Below, piece by piece: positions 33,222 through 41,464 of a stretch of 56,264 nt of DNA. A program made the position numbers and the translations under genes. The stretch's first letter is position 1. Each line of letters opens with the position of its first letter. The notes beneath the pieces were generated by a model. That model had not been told where the DNA came from, did not search any database, and was given only the letters and a program-made list of their open reading frames with translations. Origin of the DNA: JAGNZR01 sp051648365. GTDB lineage: Bacteria; Fusobacteriota; Fusobacteriia; Fusobacteriales; Fusobacteriaceae. The stretch lies in the NCBI GenBank assembly GCA_051648365.1, contig JBOFEZ010000033.1, positions 1 through 56,264 on the forward strand. Reading direction: 5' to 3'.

Positions 33222-33739
33222 TCGACCGTTTCATCAGAGGTAAGAAGTCGGGTAAGAGCTAGAGAAAAATCTAGAGAAAGACCTGCTCCGGGAGAAGTGA
33301 TTATATTTTTAGAAATAACAACTTTTTCTTTAAGATAATTTTCCTTTGGTACAGAGTTTAAAATCGAACTATGACAGGTGAAATCAATATCTTTCAAAAG
33401 ATCTAGATCATTTAAAAGTATAGGTGCTCCACAGATAGCAGCGATAAATTTTTTTCTTGAAGAGTAATCCAAAATCAATTTTTGTAATTTTTTACACTTT
33501 CTCAGATTTTCATAGCCTGGATATCCTCCAGGAAGTATAAGCATAACTCCTTCTTGGAAATCTTCCTCATCCATTAATGAATCAGCTAAAACCGTTATTC
33601 CATGAGAAGAGGAAACTAATTTTTCTCCTGTTATAGAAACAGTAACTGTCTGAATGCTGGCTCTTCTTAGAATATCGACTGGAGTCATAGTCTCGATAAC
33701 CTCAAACCCTTCTGCTAAAAATATAAAAGCTTTTTTCAT
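33191..33739 (-). CDS. DJ-1/PfpI family protein
   Basis: The 182-residue protein starts with the KKAFIFLAEGFEVIE segment (acidic Glu paired with the active Cys) and carries ILPGGYPGYENLR and the nucleophile elbow AAICGAP (Cys about 102), ending with SPGAGLSLDFSLAL. It is closer to DJ-1/YajL/ThiJ than to PfpI protease. A role in glycation or oxidative stress is known for relatives; the exact activity is open. It overlaps the convergent FtsW/RodA gene by 4 bp. Confidence 0.9.
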   Translation of the reverse strand: MKKAFIFLAEGFEVIETMTPVDILRRASIQTVTVSITGEKLVSSSHGITVLADSLMDEEDFQEGVMLILPGGYPGYENLRKCKKLQKLILDYSSRKKFIAAICGAPILLNDLDLLKDIDFTCHSSILNSVPKENYLKEKVVISKNIITSPGAGLSLDFSLALTRLLTSDETVEKIKKALELV

Positions 33740-33958
33740 GAAATTGTACCTCCTATAATAAATTCTTAATAAAATTATACTCTAAAAAAAGGAAATAGTC
33801 ACTATGCTAAGAACATAAAGCAATAAAAGATATTTATTGTAGATATAAAAAAACATTAGAGAATAATTTTCATGAATAAATACTGCGCAAATGCATTGAA
33901 AAAGAATATTTTGTTCTTAAAAAGAATGGAAAAAGTTTAAAGAAAGCTAAAAAAAATC

Positions 33959-33987
33959 TTGCAATACAAGTGAAATCATTGTATAAT
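33959..33987 (+). promoter_or_regulatory. promoter of the APC permease
   Basis: TTGCAA, a 17-bp spacer and TATAAT. The rest of the 310-bp gap from 33740 is AT-rich and shows no other element. Confidence 0.65.
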
Positions 33988-34051
33988 ACAGTTCGTTAAT
34001 AAATTTTATTTATTATAAAATTTAAATATAAAATTAAAAGGGGAGAAAAAA

Positions 34052-35449
34052 ATGAAAAAGAAAATTACTTTTGTCCAAGCTCTTTGTACAGCTATGGGTA
34101 ACGTAATCGGTTCTGGAATATTCTTCAGAGCCAGTAGAATTCTTGGTTCTACTCAAGGAAACTCTGCAACTGCGGTTCTTGGTTGGGTTATTTTAGGAAC
34201 TACTATTATATTTGCAGGATTTGCAACGGCAGTTTTGGCTAAGAGATCTACTAAGCCTGGAGGAATGGTTGGATATATCGAGGAGCAATTTGGAAAAAAA
34301 GCAGCTTTTGCTGTTGGTTGGTTTATGGCTGTAATCTACATTCCTTCACTATGTGGAATACTTGGTATCGTTGCAGTTGATTTCATGACTCAGTTATTCG
34401 GAATCAATGTATCTGTACAGGCGAAATATGCAATGGTTGCTTTAACAATTATAGCTGTTTACGGATGGAATATAGCTTCTACTAAAATTGGTGCTATATT
34501 TTCAACGTTTGCAACTTACATAAAAGTTATGCCTCTAATAGCTATCGCTATACTTGGAATTGTTCTTGGTAAGGGAGATGCAACAATTATGCTTGAAGGT
34601 GTTGGAAACCTTGGAAGTGCTTTAGTTGTTAAAGATGCTGCTACAAATATGTTTATGACAGCTGAGCAACCTCAATTAGTAGGATTTGCACTATTTACAG
34701 CACCGCTTCTATCTATGGCATTTGCTTTTGATGGATGGTTTAATATCGGAGCTATGAGAGATGAGATGGAGAATCCAGAAGTAAATCTTCCTAAAGTATT
34801 TGCGTGGAATGCCGTTCTTGTAACTTTAGTTTACGGATCATATTTCGCTGCTGTTACTCTACTGATGGATCCAGCTGAAATTATGAATGCTGGAAATGCC
34901 CACGTGGGAATGATAGCTAACAAATTCTTCGGAGCTAACGGAGAGAAACTAGTTCTTACTGCAGTTGTAATTTCTGTACTTGGAACTCTTAACGCTAACG
35001 CAATGGCAGGTATGAGATATGTTCAAGCCCTAGCAAAAGATGACGAATTTCCGTTCTCTAACTTCTTTAAACAGATTAACCCTACAACTCATACGCCTAT
35101 AAACGGAGCATGGTTTGCAATGGGAGGAACGGCTGTTTTATACGTTCTTTACTATCTACAAGAAGCATCAGGAATGTTTAAAGGAATTTCTTTTGATGAT
35201 GTTCCAATAATGTTTGTATCTCTATTCCTACTTCTAGTGATATTAGCTTCTCATATGGTTGCTAAAAAAGAAAACTTAGGATTCTTTACAACTTATGTAG
35301 TACCAGTTATAGCAGCAATAGGACAAGTTTTCATAGTAGTTTCGTTCTTTGTAACTAATTCTAATGCAGTATTATATACAATAATCTCTCTTGCGATCAT
35401 TGGATCTGGATATGTAGTTAAAAATTTAGGAAACGCTAAAAAAGCATAA
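34052..35449 (+). CDS. APC superfamily amino-acid permease
   Basis: This inner-membrane transporter has 465 residues and about twelve hydrophobic segments. Helix 1 carries the broken-helix motif GNVIGSGIFF, the substrate-binding hallmark of amino-acid/polyamine antiporters; FDGWFNIGAMRDEM is in helix 6. The substrate cannot be read from sequence. In this setting, import of amino acids for fermentation is likely (inference). It has its own promoter and a perfect terminator. Confidence 0.9.
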   Translation: MKKKITFVQALCTAMGNVIGSGIFFRASRILGSTQGNSATAVLGWVILGTTIIFAGFATAVLAKRSTKPGGMVGYIEEQFGKKAAFAVGWFMAVIYIPSLCGILGIVAVDFMTQLFGINVSVQAKYAMVALTIIAVYGWNIASTKIGAIFSTFATYIKVMPLIAIAILGIVLGKGDATIMLEGVGNLGSALVVKDAATNMFMTAEQPQLVGFALFTAPLLSMAFAFDGWFNIGAMRDEMENPEVNLPKVFAWNAVLVTLVYGSYFAAVTLLMDPAEIMNAGNAHVGMIANKFFGANGEKLVLTAVVISVLGTLNANAMAGMRYVQALAKDDEFPFSNFFKQINPTTHTPINGAWFAMGGTAVLYVLYYLQEASGMFKGISFDDVPIMFVSLFLLLVILASHMVAKKENLGFFTTYVVPVIAAIGQVFIVVSFFVTNSNAVLYTIISLAIIGSGYVVKNLGNAKKA

Positions 35450-35463
35450 TAAATTATAAAATT

Positions 35464-35489
35464 AAAAGCGGGAAATTTCCCGCTTTTTT
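35464..35489 (+). terminator. terminator
   Basis: AAAGCGGGAAA and TTTCCCGCTTT form a perfect palindrome, followed by TTTT. Confidence 0.88.
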
Positions 35490-35499
35490 GTTTAAACAC

Positions 35500-35528
35500 T
35501 TTACAATTAGGCATTAAAAGAGTATAAT
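35500..35528 (+). promoter_or_regulatory. promoter for the DUF896-asnS operon
   Basis: TTTACA, a 17-bp spacer and TATAAT, 40 bp before the ATG at 35568. Confidence 0.65.
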
Positions 35529-35567
35529 AAGCATAGTAATTTTTTGAAAAAAGGAAGGTGGTAAATT

Positions 35568-35762
35568 ATGAAACATATAATTGAAAAAGTTAATCACTAC
35601 TCCGGACTGGCTAAGCAAAGAGAACTTTCTGAAGAAGAAAAATCAGAGAGAGAAAAATATAGAAAACTCTATATTGAAAAATTCAAAGAGCAAGTAAGAG
35701 GTCATCTGGATAATGTGAAAATTGTAGATGATAATAATAATGGAAGCGATTTGAAAAATTAA
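35568..35762 (+). CDS. DUF896 (UPF0291) family protein
   Basis: This 64-residue basic helical protein has the pattern REL(S/T)EEEKxERExYRKLYIExFKxQVRGHLDNVKIVD, which identifies the DUF896 family (YnzC-like). The function is unknown. It is first in a likely operon with asnS. AGGTGG precedes the ATG. Confidence 0.88.
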   Translation: MKHIIEKVNHYSGLAKQRELSEEEKSEREKYRKLYIEKFKEQVRGHLDNVKIVDDNNNGSDLKN

Positions 35763-35828
35763 TAAGCAGATAAACCTGCCAGTAACAAACCAATAACATA
35801 GTTTAAAATATAATTGAGGGGGAAAACC

Positions 35829-37220
35829 ATGAGAAAAGTAACAGTAAAAGAACTTTACCGTAACTGGGAATCTCTTCTTGGACAAGAAGTTGAGTTTTCA
35901 GGATGGGTAAAAAAGTTAAGAGATCAAAAAAGTTTTGGATTTATAGAACTAAATGACGGATCATTCTTTAATGGAGTTCAAGTTGTTTTTAATAGTGAGA
36001 TGGAAAATTTTGAAGAGATAGCTCGTCTATCTATAATTTCAACTATTAGGGTAGTTGGAAAAGTTGTTGTTTCTGAAGGAAGCGGACAAAAATTTGAAGT
36101 TGTAGCAGAGATTGTAGAGGTTATTCAAAAAGCTGACCTAGATTATCCTTTACAAAATAAAAGACACACTTTTGAATATCTTAGAACAATGGCTCACCTG
36201 AGACCAAGAACAAATACTTTTAATGCAGTATTCAGAGTTAGATCTGTACTGGCTTATGCAATCCACAAATTCTTCCAGGAAAATGAGTTTGTATATGTAC
36301 ATACTCCAATCATAACTGGAGCTGACTGTGAGGGAGCTGGAGAGATGTTCAGAGTAACAACGTTAGATCTGAATAATGTTCCTAAGACTGACGAAGGAGC
36401 AATAGATGTTTCGAAGGATTTCTTTGCAAAGGAAACTAACCTAACTGTAAGTGGACAGCTGAATGTAGAAACTTACTGTGCTGCATTTAGAAATGTATAT
36501 ACATTTGGCCCTACTTTTAGAGCAGAAAATTCTAACACATCAAGACACGCTTCAGAGTTCTGGATGATAGAGCCTGAAATCGCTTTTGGAGATTTGGAAG
36601 CAAATATGGATTTAGCTGAGAAAATGGTTAAGTTTATAATAAAATACGTTATGGATAACTGTCCAGAAGAGATGGAGTTCTTCAATAACTTTATCGAAAA
36701 AGGATTGTTTGATAAATTGAACAATGTCATGAACAATGATTTTGCTAAACTTACATATACTGACGCTATAACTGTTCTTGAAAACTGTGGAAAGAAATTT
36801 GATTATCCAGTTAAATGGGGAATAGATCTTCAGAGTGAGCATGAGAGATATCTTGCAGAAGAACACTTCAAAAGACCTGTATTCCTGATTAACTATCCTA
36901 AGGATATAAAAGCTTTCTATATGAAGCTAAATGAAGATCAAAAAACTGTAAGAGCTATGGATCTTCTTGTTCCAGGAATCGGAGAAATTATAGGTGGTTC
37001 TCAGAGAGAGGATAACTTAGAGAGATTAGTTAAGAGAATGGATGAGATGAATCTTAATAAAGATGATTATGGATTCTACCTGGATCTAAGAAGATTCGGA
37101 AGTTTCCCTCACTCTGGATACGGTCTTGGGTTTGAGAGAATGATGATGTATTTAACTGGTATGACAAATATCCGTGACGTAATCCCATTCCCAAGAACTC
37201 CTAGAAATGCAGAATTTTAA
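35829..37220 (+). CDS. asnS: Asparaginyl-tRNA synthetase
   Basis: This class IIb synthetase charges tRNA-Asn. The 463 residues begin with an OB-fold anticodon domain (VEFSGWVKKLRDQKSFGFIELND). Motif 2 contains FRAENSNTSRHASEFWMIE and motif 3 contains GYGLGFERMMMYLTG; AsnS-typical residues replace AspS ones. The start is ATG at 35829, after GAGGGGG; the TTG at 35814 is rejected. It is followed 21 bp later by the hydrolase gene. Confidence 0.96.
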   Translation: MRKVTVKELYRNWESLLGQEVEFSGWVKKLRDQKSFGFIELNDGSFFNGVQVVFNSEMENFEEIARLSIISTIRVVGKVVVSEGSGQKFEVVAEIVEVIQKADLDYPLQNKRHTFEYLRTMAHLRPRTNTFNAVFRVRSVLAYAIHKFFQENEFVYVHTPIITGADCEGAGEMFRVTTLDLNNVPKTDEGAIDVSKDFFAKETNLTVSGQLNVETYCAAFRNVYTFGPTFRAENSNTSRHASEFWMIEPEIAFGDLEANMDLAEKMVKFIIKYVMDNCPEEMEFFNNFIEKGLFDKLNNVMNNDFAKLTYTDAITVLENCGKKFDYPVKWGIDLQSEHERYLAEEHFKRPVFLINYPKDIKAFYMKLNEDQKTVRAMDLLVPGIGEIIGGSQREDNLERLVKRMDEMNLNKDDYGFYLDLRRFGSFPHSGYGLGFERMMMYLTGMTNIRDVIPFPRTPRNAEF

Positions 37221-37241
37221 TAGAAAATATTGAGGTGACTT

Positions 37242-38270
37242 ATGGCGATAGGCTATATACTACTTCTCCTTACAATTTTAATACTGCTTCTGACACTATT
37301 TCCTGATAGACATAGAATAGCCAGAAAATTCAAAAGAGTGACCTCCTTTAAGGAGGTCACTTTTATCCATGAAGCACTTGTGGCATTGGAGTATTTTCCT
37401 ACTGGGGAGGAGATTAAGAAAAAAATAGATATAAGGAGTTACTCTTTAAAAAGTAACTATACTAACGAAAAAATGGAATATGATGTAATGACTCCTATGG
37501 GACTTCGGCAAAAAGAGGTAAAAAGAGTACTTATACTTCTACATGGACTTAGAGATAGGAAAGAGGATTGGAGAAACAAAGGTAAGCTTCTCCAAAATTA
37601 TCTTTATCTGATACAAAATAATCAGATTGAAGAGATGGTTTTTATTGCTACTAATTCGGGTTTTAACGGAGAGAGTTTTTATACGAATTTTTATCATTTG
37701 AAAGATTTTAGATATGAGGAATGTTTTTCAAAAGAGTTGTTACCTTTATTAAAAAAGAGATACCCTGGAGCAAAATTCGGAATAGCAGGATTTTCTATGG
37801 GTGGATATGGAGCGTATAAATTAGGTCTTAAAAATAGTGATAGTTTTTCTGTGATAGGAAGCATTTCAGGAGCGATAAGTCTCGTAAGAATGATATTAAA
37901 TCGCAGAGTTTTTCGAATTTTCAAATATATGTATATTCCAAAATTTCTTTTTAATTCTTTTGATCAACAACATTTTGTGAGAGTTTTTGGACCTCAGGGA
38001 GCTCATATTCTAAGAGAAGATCCTTATAGTATAATGAAAGTTATGGAAAGAGAAAAAATTTTAAAATTAAAGTTTTATGCCAGTGTAGGTTCTGAGGACA
38101 AAAAACCATATCTCATGGTGCAACAGTGGTTGGACATAGTCGGACGTATGAAGAAATTAGGATTGGACTTTAAAGCATATGTATACAAGGATGAAGTTCA
38201 TACATGGGAATATGTTTCTAAAGATTTAAGAAACTTTCTTCGTTTTTTCTATAATAACACAAAGGGGTGA
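37242..38270 (+). CDS. membrane-anchored alpha/beta hydrolase (esterase-like)
   Basis: The 342-residue protein has an N-terminal helix (residues 4-20) anchoring it in the inner membrane. Then come the oxyanion HGLRD (101-105), the nucleophile elbow GFSMGGYGAY (Ser185) and a C-terminal His in VHTWEY (about 320). It belongs to the esterase D/tannase-like branch. The substrate is unknown. A near-perfect terminator-like palindrome at 37334-37364 sits inside codons about 31-41. It is in an operon with asnS and rnmV. Confidence 0.85.
   Translation: MAIGYILLLLTILILLLTLFPDRHRIARKFKRVTSFKEVTFIHEALVALEYFPTGEEIKKKIDIRSYSLKSNYTNEKMEYDVMTPMGLRQKEVKRVLILLHGLRDRKEDWRNKGKLLQNYLYLIQNNQIEEMVFIATNSGFNGESFYTNFYHLKDFRYEECFSKELLPLLKKRYPGAKFGIAGFSMGGYGAYKLGLKNSDSFSVIGSISGAISLVRMILNRRVFRIFKYMYIPKFLFNSFDQQHFVRVFGPQGAHILREDPYSIMKVMEREKILKLKFYASVGSEDKKPYLMVQQWLDIVGRMKKLGLDFKAYVYKDEVHTWEYVSKDLRNFLRFFYNNTKG
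37334..37364 (+). terminator. terminator-like palindrome inside the hydrolase gene
   Basis: AGTGACCTCCTT and AAGGAGGTCACT flank a single central T. Outer A/G and T bases extend the pairing, and a TTTT tract and further T follow. The 3' arm also contains AAGGAGG. Spacing and sequence look like a terminator, though it is within an intact reading frame. Confidence 0.55.
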
Positions 38271-38277
38271 GGTAAAG

Positions 38278-38826
38278 ATGAAGAAAATTATAAATGAGAT
38301 AATCGTAGTAGAAGGAAGAGATGATATTTCAGCTGTCAAGGCAGCAGTAGATGCTGAAGTTATAGCTGTTCACGGATTTTCAGTTCGAAGAGGTCAAAAT
38401 CTAGATAGACTTGCGACAGCTTATAAGAATAAGGGATTAATAATACTAACAGACCCTGATTATGCTGGAGAGCAGATTAGAAGGGCTATAATGTCCAGAT
38501 ATCCAGATTCTAAAAACGCTTATATTTCAAGGGATGAAGGAACTAAGGGTGATGATATAGGTGTTGAAAATGCCCGACCCGATGCTATAATAAAAGCTCT
38601 GGAAGCTGTGAAAAGTGAAAGTGATGCTATGGGGAAGTGTGAAATTTTTTCTATGGAAGATCTTATAGATAATGGTCTTACTGGAGGAGATGCTGCCAAA
38701 GAAAAAAGAGAGAAATTAGGAAAAATTCTCTCAATTGGTTATTCTAATAGTAAACAGTTACTTTCTAAGCTAAACAGATATAACATAAGTAGAGAAGATT
38801 TTGAAAAAGCAGTAGGAAAAATATAA
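38278..38826 (+). CDS. rnmV: Ribonuclease M5
   Basis: It performs the final trimming of 5S rRNA. The 182 residues start with the TOPRIM domain EIIVVEGRDDISAVKAA (Glu 14 in the VVEG motif) and have LTDPDYAGEQIRRAI (the DxD motif), then a C-terminal domain. The length is usual. It is third in the asnS operon, with GAGG before the ATG. Confidence 0.94.
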   Translation: MKKIINEIIVVEGRDDISAVKAAVDAEVIAVHGFSVRRGQNLDRLATAYKNKGLIILTDPDYAGEQIRRAIMSRYPDSKNAYISRDEGTKGDDIGVENARPDAIIKALEAVKSESDAMGKCEIFSMEDLIDNGLTGGDAAKEKREKLGKILSIGYSNSKQLLSKLNRYNISREDFEKAVGKI

Positions 38827-38835
38827 AATCAAAAA

Positions 38836-39006
38836 TTAAAAGTCAGAAAAATTTTTGTGCTGAGCACTTGAATTTTTCTCTTTTTTAGTTTTGAATAATT
38901 TATCATAAAATTTTAAAAGATATCCGGTTAGAAGAAGAGGGAAAAGAAAAATTCTACCACAACTATCCATAATTTTTTCATATCTTTTTTTTCTGTTTTT
39001 ATTCAT
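38836..39006 (-). CDS. small basic membrane protein, 56 aa
   Basis: The family is not recognised. Basic residues (NKNRKKRYEK) precede a single hydrophobic stretch FLFPLLLTGYLLKFY, then KTKKEK. The start is ATG at 39004-39006, five bases after GGAGG; the ATG at 39018 overlaps that ribosome site. It is convergent with rnmV. A membrane peptide is likely. Confidence 0.55.
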   Translation of the reverse strand: MNKNRKKRYEKIMDSCGRIFLFPLLLTGYLLKFYDKLFKTKKEKNSSAQHKNFSDF

Positions 39007-39101
39007 TGGTTCCTCCATGATATTTATCTACAATTATAGTATACAGGAAAAAATAAAATTATCAATAAAAGTATAAAAAAACTATTAAATACAGAAAAAC
39101 C

Positions 39102-39130
39102 TTGAATTTATCTGCTTTTTATGATATAAA
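39102..39130 (+). promoter_or_regulatory. promoter of the second HU gene
   Basis: TTGAAT, a 17-bp spacer and TATAAA. Confidence 0.6.
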
Positions 39131-39167
39131 TAATAACTGACACGAAAAACAACTTAGGAGGAAAATC

Positions 39168-39446
39168 ATGACAAAAAAAGATTTTGCAAAACTATTAGCT
39201 GAAAAAGGTATATTTGAATCTAAGGTTGCAGCAGAGAGAAAACTAGATGCAATTTTTGGTGAAATCGAAACTTTATTAATTTCTGGAGAGAGTGTAAACT
39301 TTATTGGATTCGGAAAATGGGAAGTTGTAGAAAGAGCTGAGAGATTAGGAAGAAATCCTAAAACAAAAGAAGAGATAAAAATAGCAGCTAAAAAAGCTAT
39401 AAAGTTCAAATCTGGAAAGAAATTGGATGATATGATAAACGCTTAA
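39168..39446 (+). CDS. HU-family DNA-binding protein
   Basis: A 92-residue HU with N-terminal MTKKDFAKLLAEKG and the arm region FGKWEVVERAERLGRNPKTK. It is a paralogue of the HU at 20386 but lacks its Lys/Pro tail, and the arm tip reads NPKTK rather than NPQSG. It has its own promoter, AGGAGG and terminator. Confidence 0.94.
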   Translation: MTKKDFAKLLAEKGIFESKVAAERKLDAIFGEIETLLISGESVNFIGFGKWEVVERAERLGRNPKTKEEIKIAAKKAIKFKSGKKLDDMINA

Positions 39447-39448
39447 TT

Positions 39449-39473
39449 GGAGAGGTAACTCTCCTTTTTTTTT
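39449..39473 (+). terminator. second HU terminator
   Basis: GGAGAG-GTAA-CTCTCC followed by nine T. Confidence 0.88.
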
Positions 39474-39495
39474 GCAGAAAAATATCCCCTGCTTA

Positions 39496-39524
39496 TTGAC
39501 TTCTAAAATTTTATTGGTTATAAC
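39496..39524 (+). promoter_or_regulatory. promoter left in front of the EF-G-like pseudogene
   Basis: TTGACT, a 17-bp spacer and TATAAC, immediately before the gene remnant; no ribosome site or start codon follows. Confidence 0.5.
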
Positions 39525-40326
39525 TAGTAATATATTAGAAACATCGCATTTTTAGGTCACAGAGGTTGTGGAAAGACCTCACTTATGGAATCACTTTTAT
39601 TTGTGTCTGGAAATATAAAAAAAAGAGGAACTGTAGAAGAAAAAAATACAATTTCAGATTTCGATAAAGAGGAGATGAAAAGAACATTCTCAATAAATAC
39701 ATCCCTAATACCTATTGAATATGGAAATCATAAATATAATCTCCTAGACACTCCTGGATATTTTGATTTTTTTGGAGAGGTTCAGTCAGCTATAAAAGTA
39801 GTGGGAGGAGCAGTCCTAGTTTTAGATACAGAATCAGGTATAGAAGTAGGTACAGAGAAAGTTTGGGAAATGCTTGAAAAAAATAGCTCCTTTCTGTATC
39901 CCGATAATTGAAGAATAGCAGTTTAAGGGCTTTGTAAACGTGATAGACAGGATAGGTATGGTTTAATAGCGGGAAAGAGTGCGTGGATGTGCCTGTGGAT
40001 CCTCGGTTCGATATTGAGAGCACAAGAGCTATGCTCTTAGAGGCTGTTGCTGAAACAGACGAAAAGTATATGGAAAAATATTTTACCGGAGAAGAATTTA
40101 CCCTAGAAGAAATTAATGATGGATTACATAGAGGTGTGTGCAATGGAGATATAGTTCCTGTATTGATAGGGTCTTCCATGAACAATGTTGTAAAGAAAAA
40201 CCGAGAATTTTAGTTGAAGTTCCTCACAATGAGATATTGAAATACTCATTGGATCTAAGGTCTATGACTCAGGGAAGGGGAGAGTTTACCTTTAAGTTTT
40301 GGAACTACAGTGAAGTAAAGAGATAA
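39525..40326 (+). pseudogene. EF-G-like translational GTPase, multiply deleted
   Basis: Three blocks of an EF-G-type protein lie in order. First is RNIAFLGHRGCGKTSLMESLL (G1) through LLDTPGYFDFFGEVQSA (G3) to about 39905. Next is a G-prime segment with AVAETDEKYMEKYFTGEEF (39983-40200). Last is the extreme C terminus LKYSLDLRSMTQGRGEFTF (40210-40326). The start codon is missing, there are stops and frame changes between blocks, and nearly all of domains II-IV is gone. A full EF-G-like protein is about 690 residues; about 200 remain. This is a decayed second EF-G copy, not a small new gene. It keeps its promoter and terminator. Confidence 0.85.
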
Positions 40327-40330
40327 AAGA

Positions 40331-40360
40331 TTAAAACCCAGCTCAAAGCTGGGTTTTAAT
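40331..40360. terminator. bidirectional terminator
   Basis: AAAACCCAGCT-CAA-AGCTGGGTTTT with outer TT/AA pairs, shared by the pseudogene (+) and the lipoprotein gene (-). Confidence 0.85.
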
Positions 40361-40694
40361 CTTTTAAATCCTCTAAAATTCGAACTCTCTTGGATGTACT
40401 ATCCTTTAATTTGATAAGGATATTTTTTTCTCTTCCAGATAATTTTGTTTCGGCAGAATCTGAAAGAAGAATGTTTTCAGATTCTTTAAGTAACTGTCCA
40501 TATTTTTTTTGGATTTCTTCTAAATTTTCGGAAACTATAGAGAATGCAAGGAGATTTCTATACTCATTTTCAAGATTTATAAATTTTTCCTGTGCCATCT
40601 GTACGGGAGTTTTTTCTCGTAGCCCCAATAGCTGACAGCCGGATAAAAAAATAGAAAGTAAGGATACGAGAAATAGGTTTTTAAAAAATTTCAT
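40356..40694 (-). CDS. putative lipoprotein, 112 aa
   Basis: A signal peptide with lipobox LSGC (Cys20) is followed by a helical, Glu/Lys-rich body likely to form a coiled coil (about 30-105). The family is not recognised. It is attached to the inner or outer membrane after lipidation. It is probably cotranscribed after the PHP and cardiolipin synthase genes, 16 bp after the PHP stop. Confidence 0.75.
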   Translation of the reverse strand: MKFFKNLFLVSLLSIFLSGCQLLGLREKTPVQMAQEKFINLENEYRNLLAFSIVSENLEEIQKKYGQLLKESENILLSDSAETKLSGREKNILIKLKDSTSKRVRILEDLKD

Positions 40695-40710
40695 GGAGCC
40701 TCCTAAGTCG

Positions 40711-41454
40711 TTATTTGGATTTCAAGAGATAGTTGAGATGTTTTATTCCAATACTGCTTAAAACTCCAATTTTTCCTATATGGTTCAAAATAGATTTTAT
40801 CAGAGTTTTTCTTTTGTGGAGAAAAGAAAGGTAGTCTTTAATCTCACCCATTGTGTGAGCATCACTTCCCCAGGTTTCATTTTTATTATATATTCTTTTA
40901 ACATTTTTAGCAATACGGTTATTTTTTTTAGGGAGAGCATGATTGTGAGTTTCTAAAGAATCGCTACCTCGTATAACTTTAAAAATGTTTGTTTTGTTTT
41001 TTAGAAAATTTTTCTGAGCTACTCCGTTGATATGTGGTATCGATAGATGAACAGGATACTCCTTTAAAAGTTCTAGATAAGTAAAGATATCTCTGCTGGT
41101 TCTAGACATTCTTGTGGGATGTTTAAAGGGAGCAACTTCTTTTTTAAAAAAAGTTTCGGCGGATTCATAATTTTTAAAGTAAACTAAAATTTCAAAACCA
41201 TCCTGACAACCCAATTCTAAAGCTGGAATGACATTGATTCCAGAATCTAAAAGTTTTTTACAACCTGAAATTTCGTTGTGGTCAGCAACGGCCAAAAGAT
41301 AATTTTTATCTTTTAAAAAATCTACGATTTCTTTGACTGTGGCATTTCCGTCAGAAGCTACAGTGTGTAGATGAAGATCTAGATAAAAATCAAATTTTTC
41401 ATCCTTTATAGTATAAAATTCTTGAAAAAAATCGGATATTTCTAATTCTTTCAT
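40711..41454 (-). CDS. PHP-domain metal-dependent phosphoesterase
   Basis: At 247 residues the PHP motif DLHLHTVASDGNAT (25-38) starts the metal cluster; further His/Asp ligands are ADHNE and GSDAHTMGE near the C terminus. It is related to stand-alone PHP phosphatases (nucleotide or histidinol phosphate type). The substrate is unknown. It lies between the cardiolipin synthase and lipoprotein genes on the same strand. Confidence 0.85.
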   Translation of the reverse strand: MKELEISDFFQEFYTIKDEKFDFYLDLHLHTVASDGNATVKEIVDFLKDKNYLLAVADHNEISGCKKLLDSGINVIPALELGCQDGFEILVYFKNYESAETFFKKEVAPFKHPTRMSRTSRDIFTYLELLKEYPVHLSIPHINGVAQKNFLKNKTNIFKVIRGSDSLETHNHALPKKNNRIAKNVKRIYNKNETWGSDAHTMGEIKDYLSFLHKRKTLIKSILNHIGKIGVLSSIGIKHLNYLLKSK

Positions 41455-41464
41455 AACTTTCTCC

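Noticed and set aside
39585..40213. Two small genes between HU and the lipoprotein
   Set aside because: They are fragments of one EF-G-like gene, in order, separated by deletions and stops.
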